Positions 6,833 through 15,176 of a stretch of 15,662 bases of DNA are shown here, piece by piece. Each line of letters starts with the position of its first letter. Position 1 is the stretch's first letter. The notes under the pieces are model-generated. The model saw only the letters and a list, made by a program, of their open reading frames with translations, searched no databases and was not told the origin of the DNA. A program made the translations under genes and the position numbers. The DNA comes from Promethearchaeota archaeon. GTDB taxonomy: Archaea; Asgardarchaeota; Lokiarchaeia; Sigynarchaeales; SOKP01. The stretch covers positions 1 to 15,662 of the forward strand of contig JAGXNR010000063.1 of assembly GCA_019894875.1 (NCBI GenBank), written 5' to 3'.

Positions 6833-7588
6833 ATGATAAATGGGGTATTTTTTGATCTATTTGGAACGTTATTGATTTATACCGATATGCAAAAAGCTTG
6901 GGAAAGGTGGTTACAGGCACTTTATGAAGATTTTCAAGAATGGCGATTAGACATGCCACAAAAAGCATTTGCATTAATGTGTGATGGTTTTCTTGCTAAG
7001 GCGGAACCTGTAATTAAAAACCATAATTTAACTGTTTATGAAAAACGAATTTATTCATTAGGACTTGAATTAGGGTTACAATTAGAAATAGAAGATATAA
7101 GAAAAATGGTAAATAACACCATAAATACTTGGCAAAAATTTGTCCCTTTAGATCCTGATACGATCCCCGTATTAAAAACATTAAAGAAAAGTAAAAACCT
7201 TGCTTTAATAACGAATTTTGACCACCCTCCTTATATCTATTCATTATTATCAGATATGAAACTTATAAATTTCTTTGAGTCAATTATCATCTCAAGTGAG
7301 GTAGGCGTCAAAAAACCAGATCCCACAATATTTTCATTTGTTTTAAAAGAAATAAACTTAAAAGCTGATGAGATTTGTTATGTTGGAGATACAAGAGAAG
7401 ATATGGAAGCCGCAATTAAAGCTGGTATGTACCCTATTTTAATCCAACGTAATCCTTCTTCTGAAAATGAATCTTTAGATGATTATTATGTAAAAAAATC
7501 ACCATATCTTCAAAACGGTGCGGAAATAGACTTTAAATCAGTTAAAAAAATTATGAGTTTAAAGGAATTAATTAATCTTGTCAACTAA
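6833..7588 (+). CDS. HAD-superfamily hydrolase
   Basis: 251 residues in subfamily I layout with a helical cap (about residues 17-100). Motif I is 'FDLFGTL' with nucleophile Asp8; position +2 is Phe10, as in the dehalogenase-like D-x-F-G-T branch, instead of the second Asp of classical phosphatases. Motif II is Thr127 ('LITNFDH'), motif III is Lys161 ('KKPDPTIF') and motif IV is 'GDTRED' (Asp186, Asp190). It probably acts on a small phosphorylated or halogenated metabolite; the exact reaction is unknown. A TATA-like TTAATACTTAAAAAATT (6784-6800) gives a plausible start about 12 nt before the ATG. Its stop codon overlaps the stop of the aldehyde dehydrogenase on the other strand. It is a distant paralogue of the HAD gene at 2613-3383, sharing 'KPDP.IF' and 'AGM..IL' at the end. 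Confidence 0.88.
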   Translation: MINGVFFDLFGTLLIYTDMQKAWERWLQALYEDFQEWRLDMPQKAFALMCDGFLAKAEPVIKNHNLTVYEKRIYSLGLELGLQLEIEDIRKMVNNTINTWQKFVPLDPDTIPVLKTLKKSKNLALITNFDHPPYIYSLLSDMKLINFFESIIISSEVGVKKPDPTIFSFVLKEINLKADEICYVGDTREDMEAAIKAGMYPILIQRNPSSENESLDDYYVKKSPYLQNGAEIDFKSVKKIMSLKELINLVN

Positions 7589-9069
7589 CTAAATAGATCC
7601 TTTTGATTATCTCTGAAACCGTTGTATATTATTTTACTTTGAACCATTTCTCGAGGGTAATATTTAATCCCCGGAGGATAGGAACTATCTTTCCAACCAC
7701 CCAAAGCTGTGCTGATGTTGGCTTGCATAGGTTTTGAATTGATATAGAGACTTCCTGCTTGTAATTCGATTGAAAATCGTTCAACATGTTTTTCAGGAGT
7801 ATAAACAACAGCTCTCATCCCATAATTAGAATGGTTTGCAAGATGAATAGCATCTTCAAGGCTATTTGTTTTAGTTATACTTCGCACTGGTCCAAAAGCT
7901 TCCTCGCGCCATAAGAATGGGGCTTTATCAAAATCAAGAATATTTTCTCTAGGAATTTCCACTAAGGTTGGTTTATAAAAAAGACCATAACTTTTTCCAG
8001 TATCTATTTTCTCAGCACCACATAAAGTTTTAACATTTTTGTGTTTCTGAGCTTCATCAACCATAACTTCCATCATCATTAAAATTCTTCGAGAACCTAA
8101 AGGACCAATATCCGTTGACATATCCCTTGGATCACCCATTTTTAACGTTTCAATCTCTTTTAGTAGAAGTTCAACATATTCATCATAAATATCTTCATGA
8201 ACTATGATTCTTTTCATTGAAAAACATTGCTGTCCTGAATTCGTATAAGACGCGATTACATTCCAGTGGGCAACTGTATCTAGATTTACACCAGGCATAA
8301 CAATTCCTGCATCATTTCCCGCACATTCGAATACAAAATTCTTAAATGGTTGATTTACCATATTAACGCCAAGATACTTTTCGGTATTCTTTCGAAGGTG
8401 ATCCGCATAATCTATTAGAATTTGTTTGGCAGTGTGAGAAGAAGCAACCACTACAAGATTTTTGACTAAATTTGATTCAATAAAAATTTTAGTGGCAAAA
8501 TCCCCTGGACTAATGACAAGATCATAAGCACCATTGAATGGAAAATCACTTTCAAAAATTCTCTCAATACAGTATTTCATTGTTAACGGGCAAGCTGTAG
8601 AAGGTTTTATGATTGCTGGATTACCCGTTAGAAAGGCACTACCCCAAAAATACATTGGTAAGCTCATAGGAGTGTTTCTTGGTGATATGCCGATAGTTAA
8701 CCCCATAGGTTGGTACTTAACTAATGACGGTTTACCGCTTTCTAAATCAAATTGATTTCTATCCTTTACTAAATCTTTAAACCAATCAACAAAACTATAA
8801 CCTTTTTCTATCATGGAGAATTCCCATTCAGAATACTTGATGGGTAAGCCTCCTTCAGCAACTATCAAATCTTTGATTTTTTTTTTATCTTTGATCAAGA
8901 CATCAGCTATATTTTTAATAACATCTATTCTCTCTTCAAGGGTGGTATTTAAAAGCTTATGTTCCCATTGAGCAGTCCTTTTGATTTTTTCATTAATCGT
9001 TTCTGCTGTATCGGCTTCAAGAGATTCTATAATTTCTCCTGTGTATTTATTTATAACATCTAATTTCAT
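7585..9069 (-). CDS. Aldehyde dehydrogenase family protein
   Basis: 494 residues from the ATG at 9067-9069. A GTG three codons earlier (9078) is also open, but it overlaps AGTGAT, a good match to the archaeal Shine-Dalgarno, so the ATG is preferred. The enzyme should oxidise an aldehyde to an acid (or acyl-CoA) with NAD(P)+. Key residues are present: Asn132 ('PRNTP'), Lys155 ('IIKPS', NAD ribose), Glu248 ('FECAGN'), nucleophile Cys282 ('SGQQCFSMKR'), exactly 34 residues after the Glu as in classical ALDHs, and Glu390 ('EEAFGPV'). The usual 'ELGGK' and 'PWNFP' boxes are altered, so it belongs to a divergent branch and the substrate cannot be named. It lies 34 bp downstream of the SDR gene on the same strand, probably as the second gene of an operon. 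Confidence 0.9.
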   Translation of the reverse strand: MKLDVINKYTGEIIESLEADTAETINEKIKRTAQWEHKLLNTTLEERIDVIKNIADVLIKDKKKIKDLIVAEGGLPIKYSEWEFSMIEKGYSFVDWFKDLVKDRNQFDLESGKPSLVKYQPMGLTIGISPRNTPMSLPMYFWGSAFLTGNPAIIKPSTACPLTMKYCIERIFESDFPFNGAYDLVISPGDFATKIFIESNLVKNLVVVASSHTAKQILIDYADHLRKNTEKYLGVNMVNQPFKNFVFECAGNDAGIVMPGVNLDTVAHWNVIASYTNSGQQCFSMKRIIVHEDIYDEYVELLLKEIETLKMGDPRDMSTDIGPLGSRRILMMMEVMVDEAQKHKNVKTLCGAEKIDTGKSYGLFYKPTLVEIPRENILDFDKAPFLWREEAFGPVRSITKTNSLEDAIHLANHSNYGMRAVVYTPEKHVERFSIELQAGSLYINSKPMQANISTALGGWKDSSYPPGIKYYPREMVQSKIIYNGFRDNQKDLFS

Positions 9070-9080
9070 GTTTATCACTT
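9070..9080 (-). promoter_or_regulatory. Ribosome binding site of the aldehyde dehydrogenase
   Basis: On the minus strand AAAGTGATAAAC directly precedes the ATG at 9069. AGTGAT resembles the GGTGAT core of the archaeal Shine-Dalgarno. It decides the start against the upstream GTG and fits internal translation within an SDR-ALDH transcript. Confidence 0.4.
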
Positions 9081-9103
9081 TGATTTCTTTTTTTTTCTTT
9101 TAA

Positions 9104-10096
9104 CTAATTTTGAGATTTATTAAAATCCCTATACCAGGCTATAGTATCTTTTAAGCCAATATCTAATGGGGTAATTTTATAATTTAAAACCTTAATAGCT
9201 TTATCAGAATTGTATGACCAATTATGGTTTACCATTTTAACTGTTGCTCTGTTAATATATGGCATTTTTTTTGTAATCTTCGTTTTAATTTCACAGAGCC
9301 AACCATATAATATAGCTAAACTCATTGGAAAATGTCGTGGTTTTTTTGAGTTCCCTGCAATTTCTGAAATTAAATTAAGCCAATCCCCAATTTTAATGTT
9401 TATTCCACCAAGGATGAATTCATTACCCTTAAGGTCGTTCCTCTCAATAACACTAATAAAACCTTCAATAACATCATTAACATAAACAAAACTTCCTATA
9501 GTATCACCTTTTCCAGGACAACCCAGAAATTTACCTACTGTAATATCATATACAATTTGACCGAATACATTAAAGTCTCCAGGTCCATAGACGATTCCTG
9601 GATAAAATATAATTACATTAAGACCTTTTTGAATATATTTTTTGATTATTTTCTTTGCTTGAAACTTAGTTTTTGCATAATCAAGAAACAAACCCTCTTC
9701 ACTTTCAAAAGTCTCATCAACAGGTTCAACAGGAGTAGATCCTAATGCGATAAAGGAACTAACGTAGATAAGTTTTATTCCTTTCTCAAGTGCTACTTTT
9801 GCAATATTTTCCATTCCTTTTATATTAGTTTCTTCGAAAACCTTCTTATCTCTTGCCCACTTTAGAGTATAGGCTGCGAGGTGGTAAATCAAATCAATAT
9901 CCTCTACAGCATTATAAAGAGTCTCAATACTGTTAATATCACCTATAATATAATCGATATTCTTAAGATCTTGAAAAGGTGATATGTTGCTATTCTTCCT
10001 TATTAGGAGTTTTAAATTATATCCAATGCTATTTAATTTTTTAACTAAATGAATTCCTAAAAACCCAGTAGCACCGGTTATTAGAATATTTACCAT
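9104..10096 (-). CDS. NAD-dependent epimerase/dehydratase (extended SDR)
   Basis: 330 residues. The N-terminal Rossmann fold has 'GATGFLG' (Gly8, Gly11, Gly14), an acidic 'GDINS' after beta-3 and 'YHLAA' at 71-75. The catalytic set is Ser113/Ser114 ('VSSFIALG') and Tyr140-x3-Lys144 ('YAKTK'). 'YPGIVYGPGD' and 'FVYVNDVIEGF' are hallmarks of extended SDRs of the dihydroflavonol-reductase/HpnA-like type. It should reduce, epimerise or dehydrate a sugar nucleotide or a lipid-linked ketone/alcohol, using NAD(P)(H); the N-terminal pattern does not settle which. It is the first gene of a probable operon with the aldehyde dehydrogenase. The TATA box lies 24 nt before the start codon, so the mRNA is probably leaderless. 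Confidence 0.87.
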   Translation of the reverse strand: MVNILITGATGFLGIHLVKKLNSIGYNLKLLIRKNSNISPFQDLKNIDYIIGDINSIETLYNAVEDIDLIYHLAAYTLKWARDKKVFEETNIKGMENIAKVALEKGIKLIYVSSFIALGSTPVEPVDETFESEEGLFLDYAKTKFQAKKIIKKYIQKGLNVIIFYPGIVYGPGDFNVFGQIVYDITVGKFLGCPGKGDTIGSFVYVNDVIEGFISVIERNDLKGNEFILGGINIKIGDWLNLISEIAGNSKKPRHFPMSLAILYGWLCEIKTKITKKMPYINRATVKMVNHNWSYNSDKAIKVLNYKITPLDIGLKDTIAWYRDFNKSQN

Positions 10097-10116
10097 ATTA
10101 AAAGGGCTAAAATATT

Positions 10117-10124
10117 TATTTATA
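10117..10124 (-). promoter_or_regulatory. TATA box of the SDR gene
   Basis: Read on the minus strand this is TATAAATA, inside the longer TATAAATAAATATT. It is centred about 24 nt upstream of the ATG at 10096, which puts the transcript start at or next to the start codon (leaderless mRNA). Confidence 0.55.
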
Positions 10125-10319
10125 CCTTATATTTTTAAGAGTTACATTTTATGTTAAATTTTATGGGAATTGCACTAACTTTGAATTAGAATTATTATAT
10201 CATAATCTAATACTGTAATTTTTATAATTCGTAAAACATTAATTTCTCCATTTATTTCTCTTTGTATCGATATTAAAATATTATCCATATGGGGTTAGAC
10301 TTTCTTGAAAAGTCAAAAT

Positions 10320-12137
10320 ATGGCAAAACAAAATCTAAGTAACAATTCAGAATTTAGATTTGAAGAGGATCCCTTTTTCAAAGCTCGAAAGAAAGGAATA
10401 GGCGCTTGGATAATAAAACATATGCTATATAGGTCTAATACATATTTAATGGGATTATTCTTCATTTCTCTTTTTATGGCATCTTATTTAAATTCATTCA
10501 TTTACGTCAAAATAGGTGAAGCAATAGATGTTTTCTCCGGTGGACAATCTGATCAAGTAATTATTTATACTCTTTTGATTTTATTTATTGGATTGGGGGG
10601 CCCCATCTCAGGGTTATTATCAAGAACGTTTCGAGAAATTATTGCTCAAAGAATAGAGAGAGATGTACGAAGAGAATTCTATTTAAGTTTGTTAGGTAAA
10701 AGTCAATCTTTTCATGATAATCAGAGAATAGGAGATATCATGGCTCGGGCAACCAATGATGTAAGACTTTTAAATTTTCTAGTATCACCTGCATTGGGTA
10801 TGCTTTTGGTTGCTGCCAATAATCTAATTGTTCCTATTTATTTGATTGGTGTCACTTATCGACTTGAATTAATGTTAATTCCAGCTATATTTAGTGTTAT
10901 ATTTATTTTATACATTAATAAATTTTTAAAGAAACTGACACCCCCTACAGAAGCGAGAAGGATAGCCTTTGGATTTATGAACACGGTTTTAAATGAATCT
11001 CTAAGTGGGATTGAAGTTGTTAAATCTATGGCTCAAGAAGAAGATAGTGTTGAGAAATATAAAGAGAGTGCTTTGAGTTATCGAGATGCTGGTATTGAAC
11101 AAGGAGATATACAAGCAAAATATTTTCCTCTATTATTTCTTTCAATAACAGTTACCTTGGGTTTAACAATCGGTGTGTTTTATAATAGAGCCAATCTTCT
11201 GTCGATTGGTGATGTGTTAGGTTTAGTAGGATTATTACTACGATTGCGATTTCCTGTTAATGCTTCAATAAGGTCATTTTTAATGGTAAAAGAAGCAGTT
11301 ATTGGAGCAGAAAGAATTTTGGAAATTATGAATAAGGAATCAGAGATTTATGATAGTGCAGATTCTGTTTCAAATGAAATTAAAGGAAAAATAAAATTTG
11401 AAAATGTTTCTTTTTCTTATCCAGGTACTCAAAACAAGGTTCTTAAAAATATTAGTTTTGAAATATCTGAAGGACAAACTGTAGCAATAGTAGGAACAAC
11501 CGGTTCTGGAAAAACAACACTTACTAAATTGATTTCACGGTTGTATGATGTTGATAGTGGTCGGATTTTAATTGATGGGATTGATGTTAGAAATATTTCC
11601 TTGGAATCTCTTCGAGACCAGATTGCCTATATTGAACAGGATATCTTCATTTTTTCAAATTCAATCTTTGATAATATTTCTTTTGGAAGAAATCCTTCCA
11701 AGGAAGAAGTAATTTCAGTTGCTCAAGAAGCTCAGGCTCATGAATTTATAGAAAAATTGCCAAAAAAGTATGACACTGAGTTAGGAGAAAGAGGAGTGCA
11801 ATTAAGTGGCGGAGAACGTCAACGAATTGCAATTGCCCGTGCTTTCATTACAAATCCAAAAATATTAATCTTGGATGATTCTAGCTCATCAATTGATTCA
11901 GAAACGGAGGAGAGAATTCAAAAGGCAATATTCAGGATTTTACACGGGAGAACTACCTTTATTATAACTCATAGGCTTTCTCAGATAAGATGGGCAGATT
12001 TAATAGTCGTATTACGTCAGGGGGAGATTGTTAACCAAGGATCGCATGAAGATTTGCTAAAAAACTCAGAAGAGTATCAGAAAATTTTTATTAAACGTTT
12101 TAATAAATCACTAAAAGATCTATTAGGAGGGGCTTAA
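10320..12137 (+). CDS. ABC exporter half-transporter, subunit with degenerate Walker B
   Basis: 605 residues from the ATG at 10320; an in-frame TTG at 10305 would add five. The transmembrane domain (about residues 35-330, six helices, ABC-transporter type 1 exporter fold) is followed by an ATPase domain: Walker A 'GTTGSGKT' (392-399), Q-loop Gln440, signature 'LSGGERQ' (495-501), Walker B 'ILILDD' (Asp519, then Asp520 where the catalytic Glu should be), D-loop 'SSID' and switch His551. The Glu-to-Asp change with an intact signature is the pattern of the degenerate-site partner in heterodimeric exporters (TM287/288, TmrAB, BmrCD). It should export lipid, drug or peptide across the cytoplasmic membrane with its neighbour. 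The two genes are 5 bp apart and co-transcribed. A TATA-like TATTAAAATA lies at 10271-10280. Confidence 0.92.
   Translation: MAKQNLSNNSEFRFEEDPFFKARKKGIGAWIIKHMLYRSNTYLMGLFFISLFMASYLNSFIYVKIGEAIDVFSGGQSDQVIIYTLLILFIGLGGPISGLLSRTFREIIAQRIERDVRREFYLSLLGKSQSFHDNQRIGDIMARATNDVRLLNFLVSPALGMLLVAANNLIVPIYLIGVTYRLELMLIPAIFSVIFILYINKFLKKLTPPTEARRIAFGFMNTVLNESLSGIEVVKSMAQEEDSVEKYKESALSYRDAGIEQGDIQAKYFPLLFLSITVTLGLTIGVFYNRANLLSIGDVLGLVGLLLRLRFPVNASIRSFLMVKEAVIGAERILEIMNKESEIYDSADSVSNEIKGKIKFENVSFSYPGTQNKVLKNISFEISEGQTVAIVGTTGSGKTTLTKLISRLYDVDSGRILIDGIDVRNISLESLRDQIAYIEQDIFIFSNSIFDNISFGRNPSKEEVISVAQEAQAHEFIEKLPKKYDTELGERGVQLSGGERQRIAIARAFITNPKILILDDSSSSIDSETEERIQKAIFRILHGRTTFIITHRLSQIRWADLIVVLRQGEIVNQGSHEDLLKNSEEYQKIFIKRFNKSLKDLLGGA
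12125..12132 (+). promoter_or_regulatory. Shine-Dalgarno of the second ABC gene
   Basis: AGGAGGGG lies inside the last codons of the upstream ABC gene, 10 nt before GTG 12143 and 22 nt before the in-frame ATG 12155. It supports the GTG start and suggests translational coupling, keeping the two subunits near equal amounts. Confidence 0.55.
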
Positions 12138-12142
12138 TTAGA

Positions 12143-13981
12143 GTGTCTAGGAAAATGGGTTATTTTGGACTAGGTGAAGAAGGTTATGACAGAATCTATT
12201 CAGATAAAGAATTATTTTCTAGAGTGTTAAAATTATTTAAGCCATATAAACGTTCTATGACAATTGTAATTATATTCATATGTCTTACATCAGTTACTTA
12301 TGGATTAACACCCTTTTTGATGAGCTTAATTATTAAACAGTTAGAATTACGATCAGATCCTTATATCTTAATCTTTTTCATTATAGGAACTCTAATCTTA
12401 AATTCATTAGGATTTATTTTTAACTATGTAGATAGACGTACAAGTAATAGAATGGTATATGGTGTATGCTATTCCTTACGTAGACAAACTAATTTAAGAG
12501 TTCTTGAGCAAGATTTATCTTTCTTTGATAAATATCCAACAGGTAGAATTGTGAGTAGGATCAATTCAGATGGACAAAAGTTTGGTGGATCAGTTACCAT
12601 GTTTACTCAATTAATCGCTTCTTTCTTAATGGTAATAATTGTATTAATTCCCATGCTCTTTATAAGTGTCTTGTTAACCGGAGTATTTATGTTAATCGTA
12701 CCTGTTGTAATTGCATTTACTCTCTCTTTTCGTAAAATTACAAGAAGAAAATCCGTATTGGGACAACGTTCCTTAGCGCAAGTGAATGCTTTTGTGCAGG
12801 AATCAATGGCAGGAATTCAAATTATTAAAAATTTTCGTAAAGAAGAAAATCAATTTGATAATTTTGAAAAAATTAACAAACAATCATATCGAGTAAACAT
12901 GAGTAGAGCTTTATATTTATCCATACTCTTTCCAAGCTTAGATATTCTTGTAGCTGTTCTATATGCTTTACTTATCTTTTTCGGTGGTAATTTTATCATT
13001 CAAGGAACGCTCGATGGGGGAGATATCTATCTATTTCTTCAAAGTTCATTAATTCTATTCGAGCCTTTACTTCAAATCGCCAGTTTTTGGCCTCAATTTC
13101 AAGAAGGATTAGCGGCAGCAGAGAGGATTTTTGCTCTTCAAGACTCTCAATCTTATATTAAACAAGGAGATTATGTTTTAGATTCAATAAAAGGAAAAAT
13201 AGAATTTGAGAATTTAGGATTTGAATATGTAGCGGGAAAACCAGTTTTCAAAGATTTTAACTTAGAAATCCAACCAGGGGAAACTGTTGCCATTGTAGGG
13301 CATACTGGAGCAGGTAAGTCAAGTTTAACAAAAATTTTACTTCGTCTATATGAATTTCAGTTAGGAGATGTTCGAATAGATGGTCACAGTATACGAGATA
13401 TTTCACTAACGGAATTTAGAAGATCTTTAGGATTTATTCCACAAGTACCGTTCCTTTGGGCAGATACAATTGAAAACAATGTTAAATATGGGGCACAAGA
13501 GGCATCACGTGAAGAGGTAATCTGGGCTTTAGAACAATCTGGTGGCATGGAATGGATCAAAAATCTTGATCAAGGATTAGATACATTTATCCTGGAAAGA
13601 GGAAAAGTTCTCTCAATGGGACAACGGCAATTAATTGTATTTGCGAGAGTTTTATTACAGAACCCATCGATATTAATATTAGATGAAGCAACAGCATCAG
13701 TAGATCCATTTACAGAACTTCAGATCCAAGAAGCTATGGAAAAAGTAATGCAAGGTCGAACAACTATTGTTATTGCTCACAGACTCACTACTGTTAGAAA
13801 TGTTGATCGAATACTTGTTCTTGATTATGGGAGGATCGTAGAAGAAGGTAATCATGATAACCTTATGGAAAAAAATGGTTATTATGCCCGGTTATATAAT
13901 ACGTATTTTAGACACCAATCTTATGAATTTATGACTTCAATAAAGGATTCAACAAAGGAGAGTCATACAGCTACTAAATAG
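12143..13981 (+). CDS. ABC exporter half-transporter, subunit with catalytic Glu and degenerate signature
   Basis: 612 residues from GTG 12143, chosen because AGGAGGGG precedes it by 10 nt; ATG 12155 is the alternative. Six transmembrane helices (about residues 35-320) precede the ATPase domain: Walker A 'GHTGAGKS' (386-393), Q-loop Gln434, signature 'LSMGQRQ' (490-496, Met instead of the second-position Gly), Walker B 'ILILDE' (Asp514, catalytic Glu515), D-loop 'ASVD' and switch His546. Its defects complement those of the upstream subunit. Its Walker A/B pairs with the intact LSGGE of the partner to make the hydrolysing site. The partner's Asp Walker B pairs with this LSMGQ to make a weak site. 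This is strong evidence that the two proteins form one heterodimer. The exported substrate is unknown. Confidence 0.93.
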   Translation: MSRKMGYFGLGEEGYDRIYSDKELFSRVLKLFKPYKRSMTIVIIFICLTSVTYGLTPFLMSLIIKQLELRSDPYILIFFIIGTLILNSLGFIFNYVDRRTSNRMVYGVCYSLRRQTNLRVLEQDLSFFDKYPTGRIVSRINSDGQKFGGSVTMFTQLIASFLMVIIVLIPMLFISVLLTGVFMLIVPVVIAFTLSFRKITRRKSVLGQRSLAQVNAFVQESMAGIQIIKNFRKEENQFDNFEKINKQSYRVNMSRALYLSILFPSLDILVAVLYALLIFFGGNFIIQGTLDGGDIYLFLQSSLILFEPLLQIASFWPQFQEGLAAAERIFALQDSQSYIKQGDYVLDSIKGKIEFENLGFEYVAGKPVFKDFNLEIQPGETVAIVGHTGAGKSSLTKILLRLYEFQLGDVRIDGHSIRDISLTEFRRSLGFIPQVPFLWADTIENNVKYGAQEASREEVIWALEQSGGMEWIKNLDQGLDTFILERGKVLSMGQRQLIVFARVLLQNPSILILDEATASVDPFTELQIQEAMEKVMQGRTTIVIAHRLTTVRNVDRILVLDYGRIVEEGNHDNLMEKNGYYARLYNTYFRHQSYEFMTSIKDSTKESHTATK

Positions 13982-14046
13982 ACCCCAATAACGAAAAATT
14001 CTAAACCAGTAGCAAAAACCTAATTTTCACCTTGATGTTTCTTTAA

Positions 14047-14970
14047 TTATTTTGTTTCAAAACTAAATTTCATACGGTCTTCCCCCAAAATCACCTCTCC
14101 ATCGAAAACATCAGCTACACCTTTTAAATATATATTTTCTATATTTTTTGTTACCAATGGAGGTGTAATATGAATAAAAACTAGCTTCTTCACTTGTGCT
14201 TCCTTGGCTAATTTAGCAGCTGAAACGGGGTTCATATGATAGGTCTGGATATCGGTTAAAATTTTAGCAGTTCTAGGATTCGACTTTTCTACTAATGTAA
14301 CCAGATTATTTAATAAATCAAAAGAAATGGCTTCACAAAATAAAATATCTGCTTTATTAGACTGTTTAACAAGGTTTTCTGTTTTTATCGTATCCCCTGT
14401 TATTACAGCTATCAAATCTTTATATTCTATCCTATATCCATAAGCGGGATTTACGGGAGAATGATTGACTTCAAAAGCGTAAATTTTTACCCCATTTCTA
14501 TCAAAACATAATTCTCGTTCCTTAGGGTCTTGAATTATTACAGTCTTACTTACAGGTATCCCTGCTTCAAGAGGTACAATTTCTTCTCCATGATGAGCAA
14601 TTCTATATTCTGTATCAAATTCATAGGCCATTATAAATCCATTTATAACCTTTTTCACCCCCTTTGGCCCATAGATTTCTAATGGTTTTGATCTTCCGCT
14701 TGCCCAAGACATTATATTCACCTCTCCTAAATCTCCGATATGATCTGAATGAAAGTGGGTAATAAAAATCGCACTTAATTTTGCTACTGGAAGTCTCATC
14801 AAATCTGCATTCCTATATGTACCAGGTCCAACATCGAAAAGAATAAATTCTCCACCAGCTATAACCGCGATACTGGATGTAACTCTTTTTTCATTGTTAA
14901 TCGGTCCCCCAGAACCTAGTAAAAAGAGATGAAGCTTTCCATCCTTGAGCAAATTTTCCTGACTTATCAT
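14047..14970 (-). CDS. MBL-fold metallo-hydrolase (RNase Z / arylsulfatase-like branch)
   Basis: 307 residues with a complete metallo-beta-lactamase fold. 'LLGSGGP' opens the domain, then 'FDVGPGT', and the metal motif 'THFHSDH' (His72, His74, Asp76, His77). His170 ('NHSPVNPAYGYRI'), Asp193 ('TGDT'), His245 ('TYHMNP') and His267 ('FIHITPP') complete a two-zinc site. The 'GYRI...GDT' core is shared with tRNase Z. However, the 'HST' motif and the flexible exosite arm of true RNase Z are not evident, so I favour the wider AtsA/ElaC-like group of esterases, sulfatases and phosphodiesterases. A role in tRNA 3' processing is possible but weak. It is likely cytosolic. The start ATG 14968-14970 has an AT-rich TATA-like block about 26 nt upstream (minus strand), suggesting a leaderless mRNA. 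It is convergent with the ABC operon. Confidence 0.88.
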   Translation of the reverse strand: MISQENLLKDGKLHLFLLGSGGPINNEKRVTSSIAVIAGGEFILFDVGPGTYRNADLMRLPVAKLSAIFITHFHSDHIGDLGEVNIMSWASGRSKPLEIYGPKGVKKVINGFIMAYEFDTEYRIAHHGEEIVPLEAGIPVSKTVIIQDPKERELCFDRNGVKIYAFEVNHSPVNPAYGYRIEYKDLIAVITGDTIKTENLVKQSNKADILFCEAISFDLLNNLVTLVEKSNPRTAKILTDIQTYHMNPVSAAKLAKEAQVKKLVFIHITPPLVTKNIENIYLKGVADVFDGEVILGEDRMKFSFETK

Positions 14971-15130
14971 AAATCCTAATAATATTTACAAATTTATTAT
15001 TTTTACATTCAATCTCTTCTGAGAAAACAATAATGTTATTATCTGCAACATAATCATAAGATCTTTGATTATTGCCCGAATAGAAATTTAATCGCGCATG
15101 ATACAAAAGTTTTAATTATTCTTAGAAACC

Positions 15131-15140
15131 TTTATAATAT
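15131..15140 (+). promoter_or_regulatory. TATA box of the methyltransferase gene
   Basis: TTTATAATAT, preceded by a purine-rich GAAACC (a BRE-like position), is about 40 nt before the ATG at 15177. It predicts a short leader of about 15 nt. Confidence 0.5.
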
Positions 15141-15176
15141 GAACACTCAATAATCCAAAAATGTTTAAACTCTAAA

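Noticed and set aside
9210..9745. ORFs on + strand opposite the SDR gene
   Set aside because: They are antisense to a gene with complete catalytic motifs, have no domain-like features and end arbitrarily.
14047..14970. True tRNase Z (rnz)
   Set aside because: The HST motif and exosite arm are not evident; only the shared MBL metal site and GYRI/GDT core are, so the specific name is not justified.
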